Position numbers and translations under genes: made by a program. Below, piece by piece: positions 57,660-64,000 of a DNA stretch of 64,000 nt. Source of the DNA: Tubulanus polymorphus (lineage: Eukaryota; Nemertea; Palaeonemertea; Tubulaniformes; Tubulanidae); the NCBI RefSeq assembly GCF_964204645.1, contig NC_134026.1, positions 10,566,450-10,630,449 of the forward strand, given 5' to 3'. Below the pieces are notes generated by a model, which saw only the letters and a list, made by a program, of their open reading frames with translations, made no database searches and was not told where the DNA came from. Every line of letters begins with the position of its first letter. Positions within the stretch are counted from its first letter, which is position 1.

Positions 57660-58685
57660 TTGGATAGTTCTTCTCTAAGGTATTTCTCACGGACATAAAG
57701 CCGGGCATAGGTTGGTCTTGCGGCGATCGGCTACTATTTGCGATGCGATTATCTGCGACCTCCATCGATGAACCATGAGTGGATTTATAGGGCCCAGGAG
57801 GACTGCCCGAAATAACATTACTGTATGGTAATTCAGATAACTATATGAATTGGTTGGTCTTTTGGAGGAAACATCACGCTTATTGGGTGGGAAGTTTTAT
57901 GTTGATTTGGCAATTCTTTGGTCCTAAATATTAACCGTGGGAAAGTCTTAAGCATAGTTTAAATTTTGAACGATTACAAGGAGGCATTAATTTAGTTTAA
58001 AAAAATCATTACAAAATGAAATAAAAACATCAGCCATATTGCTACCTTGTGGAAGATGTCTTCCTCTGTGAGGAAATAAGTGAACTATACCATTGGCAGC
58101 TCGGAGATTAAAACTGATTTAAAATAGTTTGAAACGCGCCTTGAAAGTTTTAATGGTGCGCGAAGTTACTGCATATTCACTGATCTACAACTCAATTGAG
58201 ATCGAGTCCCATTATTTCATTCTACGCACGTCTCTAGTGCGACAATATGTTCTTCGCGATGAAATAAATTTAAAAAAAACAATATCTCTATAATAGTACA
58301 CTACCGAGTCGTGCATTGAGAAGTAATCAAGAATCACACTGGTGACTTAATAACTTGCAGTTAGTTGCAATACGTTGCGCTATCGCTTCAAATAAAATGT
58401 TTATCATGCGTGATTTCAAAACACTGACTGCCTACTGACACGGGTGCCAATGGCCTGACCAAAAATGTCGGACCAGGCCCGAGGCAGATTTTCTAATATT
58501 TGCCTGTCAATTGCAACTGGTTCCGGAAACGACTCACTTCGTTTTGTTTAAGCTTTGTTCAGTACCGAGTGAGTTTTTTGCCTCTGAAGTGCGCTCTTTA
58601 ATGAGGCCCGGATTGTTTATACGTCCAGTCCAGGTAAAAAAAAAACATAATAGAACTATTAGAAAGTAAACTAGCAATACATGTT
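57660..58685. other. Intergenic sequence, nothing recognised
   Basis: AT-rich. A short stretch near 57700-57765 (AAGCCGG(G/A)CATAGGTTGGTCTTG) matches 13611-13634, so part is repetitive. No gene. Confidence 0.4.
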
Positions 58686-58837
58686 AGTAATAGGGAATAT
58701 GGGGGTTCAGATCAAAGGTCGAAGGGTCGAGCCCATTAAAGATAAAAAAGAAATTCTTGCACGCTCGAATAAATTTTTTATTTTTTACTCACTCGCCCCT
58801 TCAACCTTTAACCTGAACCCCCATATTCCCTATTACT
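58686..58837. mobile_element. 152-bp MITE with ~35-bp inverted ends
   Basis: AGTAATAGGGAATATGGGGG at 58686 is mirrored by CCCCCATATTCCCTATTACT ending at 58837; the match continues imperfectly inward (CAAAGGTCGAAGG versus CCTTCAACCTTT). Confidence 0.8.
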
Positions 58838-59005
58838 TCTAATATTTCCATATATTAAAAGTGTGAGTTAAGTGTTAGCGTAATAATCTAGATAAATAAG
58901 ATCAAATATAGATTTCGAATAATAAAAAATCAATTTTAAACATAAAAAGTGCGAGTAAAGTGTGAGTAAAGTGCAAACATAAAAAGTGTGAGAAAAAGTA
59001 ACGAG

Positions 59006-59345
59006 TAAATATAGCTGCAAAGCAGCGATAACGGGTTTTCTGCACAGTCTTAGAATCCTGTTCAACGGTGGATTTCAACAAAGCATTTGATAAGGCTCAA
59101 CATCAGCCATTACTGAACAGGCTATTAGGAAACAGTACCAATGATAGGTCGCCCAAATGGCACAGCAGTTATCTCTGAACGGAAACTTGTAACCGAAATC
59201 AATGGAACGCCTCATCTTGGAATGAGACGGTCTAACTAGTGAAGTCACGTAAGGTAGTATCCTAAGTCGTCTTCTGTTTAATGTCCTGACAATTGACATA
59301 CACAGTAATCCAAAATATACCAGACCGAGTAAATTTCCAAAACAA
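59006..59345 (+). pseudogene. LINE reverse-transcriptase relic, copy 2
   Basis: Near-identical to 12695-13035, starting AAATATAGCTGCAAAGCAGCG and covering the same KAFDKAQHQPLLNRL and QGSIL blocks with frame damage. Both copies share the same left and right edges. Confidence 0.8.
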
Positions 59346-59384
59346 CCTGAACACACTGTTCGACCAAAAACTTAATGTTCCGAC

Positions 59385-59687
59385 AAAACCACGGGCGACA
59401 AAACCAAAATTATGAATTGTCGCGGGTGACAAAACCAAAATATTGAAATTGTCACGGGCGACAAAACAAAAATAATGAATTGTCGCGGGCGATAAAACCA
59501 AAATAATGAATTGTCGCGGGCGATAAAACCACAATAATGAATTGTCGCGGGCGTTAAAACCAAAATATTGAATTGTTGCGGGCGATAAAACCAAAATAAT
59601 GAATTGTCGCGGACGACAAAAACAAACTATTGAATTGTTGCGTGCGACAAAACCAAAATAATGAATTGTCGCGGGCGACAAAACCAA
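59385..59687. repeat. Family C hairpin minisatellite, array 3
   Basis: About ten ~30-bp units, directly joined on the right to the head of a family B element (CAAACTAGGGGTCCAG). Confidence 0.92.
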
Positions 59688-60840
59688 ACTAGGGGTCCAG
59701 GGACACCATGCTCACTTGGGCAGTGGTTTCAAATGCTCAACAATCTAACAATTTGAATACTAACGCCCTCTAGTGACCATATACAAAATCCCATGACCTT
59801 GAAACCCACCACAATCATAGAACATGTGAGCAGCTATGATTTTGTAATTGATTGTGATAACAAAATAAGCCTCGTTACCAATTTAATATGAAAATACTAA
59901 GTTATTCTACTATTCAACGCCCCCTGGTGACCATATGCAAAACCCAATGACCTTAAAACTCACCGCAATCGTAGTACATGTCATGAAATACAACTTTGCA
60001 ATTGATCATAGTAACAAAATATGCCTAGGTACCAATCTAATAAGGGAATACTAAGCCATTCTACTATTCAGCGCCCCCTGGTGACTATATGGAATAACTA
60101 ATGTCCTTAAAAACTCACCACAATCATAGACGATGTCATGAACTACAACTTTGCAATGGATCATGGTAACAAATTATGCCTAGGTACCAATCTAATAAGG
60201 AAAAACTAAGCTTTTCTACTATTCAACGCCCCTGGTGACTATATGGAATAACTAATATCCTTAAAAACTCACCACAATCATAGACGATGTCACGAACTAC
60301 AACTTTGCCATTGATCATGGTAACAAAATATGCCTTGGTACAAATATAATATAGCGATACTAAGTTATTGTATTATTCAACGCCCCCTGATGGCCACATA
60401 CAAAAACCAATGACCTTGAAACTCACCAAAATCATAGAACACGTTATGGGCTACAACTTTCCAATTGAATATAGTAACACAATATGCTTAGGTATCAATT
60501 TATTGTGGAAAAACTTTTTCCCACCTACGAATGAGTACTGATGACACCAAGATGGCTGCCAATTGCGTCATAATTGGCTGATCAAAAATACCTGTCCCAG
60601 GTATAAAACATCCCTCTCTAAAGAATATCTATCAGCAATTGCAATGAGAAATGGCAAACCAGAAGGAAGCTACAGGACCTAGAATTCTGGCCAAAATTGA
60701 CATTTTTGGGCACTAAAAAGGTCATAGGACGGCCATCTTGAGTCAGATCGACCCAATTTTCTTATGCTGATGGGCCTTTGGTAGATTCAAATATAAACGA
60801 AAGATCAAGGTAATTGATCAAAGCGTCTTCAAAATTTTCT
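59688..60840 (+). mobile_element. Family B repeat, 3'-truncated, in composite satellite
   Basis: Head and tandem ~154-bp units intact; the tail stops at TCTTCAAAATTTTCT and changes directly to family C units. Confidence 0.88.
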
Positions 60841-61167
60841 TCGGGCGACAAAACCAAAATAATGAATTGTCGCGGGCGATAAAAACCAAAATAATGAATT
60901 GTCTCGTGCAACAAAACCAAAATAATGAATTGTCGCGGGCAATAAAACCAAAATAATTAATTATCGCGGGCGATAAAACCAAAATATTGAATTGTCGCGG
61001 GCGATAAAACCAAAATAATGAATTGTCACGGGCGTTAAAACCAAAATATTGAATCGTCGCGGGCGATAAAACCAAAATAATGAATTGTCGCGGACGGCAA
61101 AAACAAAATATTGAATTGTTGCGTGCGACAAAACCAAAATAATGAAATGTCGCGGGCGACAAAACCA
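60841..61167. repeat. Family C hairpin minisatellite, array 4
   Basis: About eleven units between two truncated family B elements, with the same two junctions as the neighbouring blocks. Confidence 0.92.
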
Positions 61168-62480
61168 AACTAGGGGTCCAGGGACACCATGCTCACTTGG
61201 GAAGTGGTTTCAAATGCTCAACAATCTAACAATTTCAATACATAACGCCCTCTAGTGACCATATACACAAACCAATGACCTTGAAACACACCACAATCAT
61301 AGAACATGTGAGCAGCTATGATTTTGGAATTGGTTGTGATAACAAAATATGCCTCGTTACCAATTTAATATGGAAATACTAAGTTATTCTACTATTCAAC
61401 GCCCCCTGGTGACCATATGCAAAACCCAATGACCTTAAAACTCACCACAATCATAGTACATGTCATGAAATACAACTTTGCAATTGATCATAGTAACAAA
61501 ATATGCCTAGGTACCAATCTAATAAGGAAATACTAAGCCATTCTACTATTCAGCGCCCCCTGGTGACTATATGGAATAACTAATGTCCTTAAAAACTCAC
61601 CACAATCATAGACGATGTCATGAACTACAACTTTGCAATGGATCATGGTAACAAACTATGCCTAGGTACCAATCTAATAAGGAAAAACTAAGCTTTTCTA
61701 CTATTCAACGCCCCCTGGTGTCTATATGGAATAAATTATGTCCTTAAAAACTCACCACAATCATAGAAGATGTCATGAACTACAACTTTGCAATTGATCA
61801 TGGTAAAAAAATATGCCTTGGTACAAATATAATATAGCGATACTAAGTTATTGTATTATTCAACGCCCCCTGATGGCCACATACAAAAACCAATGACCTT
61901 GAAACTCACTAAAATCATAGAAGATGTCATGAACTACAACTTTGCAATTGATCATGGTAACAAAATATGCCTTGGTACAAATATAATATAGCGATACTAA
62001 GTAATTGTATTATTCAACGCCCCCTGATGGCCACATACAAAAACCAATGACCTTGAAACTCACCAAAATCATAGAACACGTTATGGGCTACAACTTTCCA
62101 ATTGAATATAGTAACACAATATGCTTAAGTATCAATTAATTGTGGAAAAAACTTTTTCCCACCTACGAATGAGTACTGATGACACCAAGATGGTCGCCAA
62201 TTGCGTCATAATTGGCTGATCAAAAATACCTGTCCCAGGTATAAAACATCCCTCTGTAAAGAATATCCATCAGCAATTGCAATGAGAAATGGCAAACCAG
62301 TAGGAAGCTACAAGACCTAGAATTCTGGCCAAAATTGACATTTTTGGGCACTAAAAAGGTCATAGGACGGCCATCTTGAGTCAGATCGACCCAATTTTCT
62401 TATGCTGATGGGCCTTTGGTAGATTCAAATATAAACGAAAGATCAAGGTAATTGATCAAAGCGTTTTCAAAATTTTCTTT
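61168..62480 (+). mobile_element. Family B repeat, 3'-truncated, second in composite satellite
   Basis: As 59688-60840 but with one extra ~154-bp unit, and the same truncation point at AAAATTTTCTT. Confidence 0.88.
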
Positions 62481-64000
62481 GGCCGACAAAACCAAAATAA
62501 TAAATTGTCGCGGGCAATAAAACCAAAATAATGAATTGTCTCGTGCGACAAAACCAAAATAATGAATTGTCGCGGGCAATAAAACCAAAATAATGAATTA
62601 TCGCGGGCGATAAAACCAAAATATTGAATTGTCGCGGGCGATAAAACCAAAATAATGAATTGTCGCGGGCGACAAAACCAAAAAAAAAAATTGTCGCGGG
62701 CGACAAAAACAAAATATAAAACCAAAATAATGAATTGTCGTGGGCGTCAAAACCAAAAGAAGAATTGTCGCGGGCGACAAAACCAAAATAATGAATTGTC
62801 GCTGGAGATAAAACCAAAGTAATGAATTGTCGTGGGTGATAAAACCAAAAAAAGAATTGTGGGGGCAACAAAACCAAAATAATGAATTGTCGCGGGCGAC
62901 AAAACCAAAATGGTGAATTGTCACGGGCGACAAAACCAAAAAAAGAATTGTCGGGGCGACAAAACCAAAATAATGAATTATCGCGGGCGACAAAACCAAA
63001 ATGAAGAATTGTCCAGGCGACAAAACCAAAATGGTGAATTGTCGCGGGCGACAAAACCAAAATAATGAATTGTCGCGGGCGATAAAACCAAAATGATGAA
63101 TTGTCTCGGGCGACAAAACCAAAATAATGAATTGTCGCGGGCGATAAAACCAAAATGATGAATTGTCTCGGGCGACAAAACCAAAATAATGAATTGTCGC
63201 GGGCGATAAAACCAAAATAATGAATTATCGCGGGCGATAAAACCAAAATATTGAATTGTCGCAGGCGATTAAACCAAAATATTGAATTGTCGCGGGCGAA
63301 AAAAACAAAAAAAAATTGTCGCGGGCGACTCAAACAAAATATAAAACCAAATAATGAATTGTCGCGGGCGACAAAACCAAAAAGAAGAATTGTCGCGGGC
63401 GACAAAACCAAAAAGAAGAATTGTCGCGGGCGACAAAACCAAAATAATGAATTGTCGCTGGAGATAAAACCAAAGTAATGAATTGTCGCAGGCGACAAAA
63501 CCAAAATATTGAATTGTCGCGGGCGATAAAACCAAAATGATGAATTGTCTCGGGCGACAAAACCAAAATAATGAATTGTCGCGGGCGATAAAACCAAAAT
63601 AATGAATTATCGCGGGCGATAAATCCAAAATATTGAATTGTCGCAGGCGACAAAACCAAAATAATGAATTGTCGCTGGAGATAAAACCAAAGTAATGAAT
63701 TGTCGTGGGTGATAAAACCAAAAAAAGAATTGTGGGGGCAACAAAACCAAAATAATGAATTGTCGCGGGCGACAAAACCAAAATGGTGAATTGTCACGGG
63801 CGACAAAACCAAAAAAAGAATTGTCGGGGCGACAAAACCAAAATAATGAATTATCGCGGGCGACAAAACCAAAATGGTGAATTGTCCAGGCGACAAAACC
63901 AAAATGGTGAATTGTCGCGGGCGACAAAACCAAAATAATGAATTGTCGCGGGCGATAAATCTAAAATGATGAATTGTCTCGGGCGACAAAACCAAAATAA
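62481..64000. repeat. Family C hairpin minisatellite, array 5, running off the window
   Basis: At least 50 units of ~30 bp. Unit variants (GCTGGAGATAAAACCAAAG; TTGTGGGGGCAACAAAACC) recur 873 bp apart (62801/63674 and 62861/63734), showing a higher-order repeat of about 29 units. Minus-strand open frames of up to 376 codons arise because 30 is a multiple of three and the unit lacks stops in some phases. Confidence 0.95.

Noticed and set aside
62467-63995. Long minus-strand open frames (up to 376 codons, FWFCRPRQF-like)
   Set aside because: They simply translate a ~30-bp satellite, whose length is a multiple of three, in several phases; no start context or complexity.
62481-64000. CRISPR array
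   Set aside because: There are no unique spacers: the whole unit repeats, with only point variants, and the DNA is animal with introns and no cas genes.

Overview
The window is animal nuclear DNA, most likely from a marine invertebrate (ambulacrarian, cephalochordate or lophotrochozoan grade; I cannot name the species). Evidence: split genes with GT-AG introns, metazoan-only architectures (C-type lectin plus kringle; a Golgi-type LicD/fukutin-like enzyme), AT-rich sequence, frequent AGGCCTAT-type words, and a very high load of transposon relics and minisatellites.

Four protein-coding genes can be reconstructed; in the three split genes every splice phase closes. (1) TMEM65, minus strand, seven coding exons from 26993 down to 5896, 290 aa, with one ~15.3 kb intron full of repeats. 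(2) PPT1, lysosomal palmitoyl-protein thioesterase 1, plus strand, ten exons from 29240 to 36974, 302 aa, complete catalytic triad, including a 15-nt microexon. (3) A single-exon LicD/FKRP-like type II membrane protein, minus strand, 41376-42353, 325 aa. (4) A secreted 1,225-aa protein on the plus strand, fifteen exons from 45457 to 57578, with a palindromic domain order: signal peptide, three C-type lectin domains, three kringles, three C-type lectin domains. It is the most interesting protein here.

Layout: 1-2.2 kb, an inverted-repeat element with minisatellites; 2.2-3.8 kb, first copy of a ~1.6 kb repeat (family A; also 18.6-20.3 and 24.9-26.5 kb); 5.9-27.0 kb, TMEM65, with LINE reverse-transcriptase relics, MITEs, family E and B repeats and small minisatellites in its introns; 27.1-29.1 kb, a 2.0 kb element with ~140-bp, ~97% identical inverted ends filling nearly the whole gap between the divergent TMEM65 and PPT1 starts; 29.2-37.2 kb, PPT1; 37.2-41.3 kb, several short DNA transposons; 41.4-42.4 kb, LicD-like gene; 43.2-44.6 kb, repeat F; 45.5-57.6 kb, lectin-kringle gene; 58.7-64 kb, MITE, LINE relic and a large composite satellite alternating a ~30-bp hairpin minisatellite (family C) with truncated family B elements, running off the window end.

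The genes do not form a pathway. TMEM65 and PPT1 are head to head and may once have shared a promoter; the LicD-like gene and the lectin-kringle gene are also head to head, about 3.1 kb apart. Long open frames in the satellites and in the AT repeat are artefacts.
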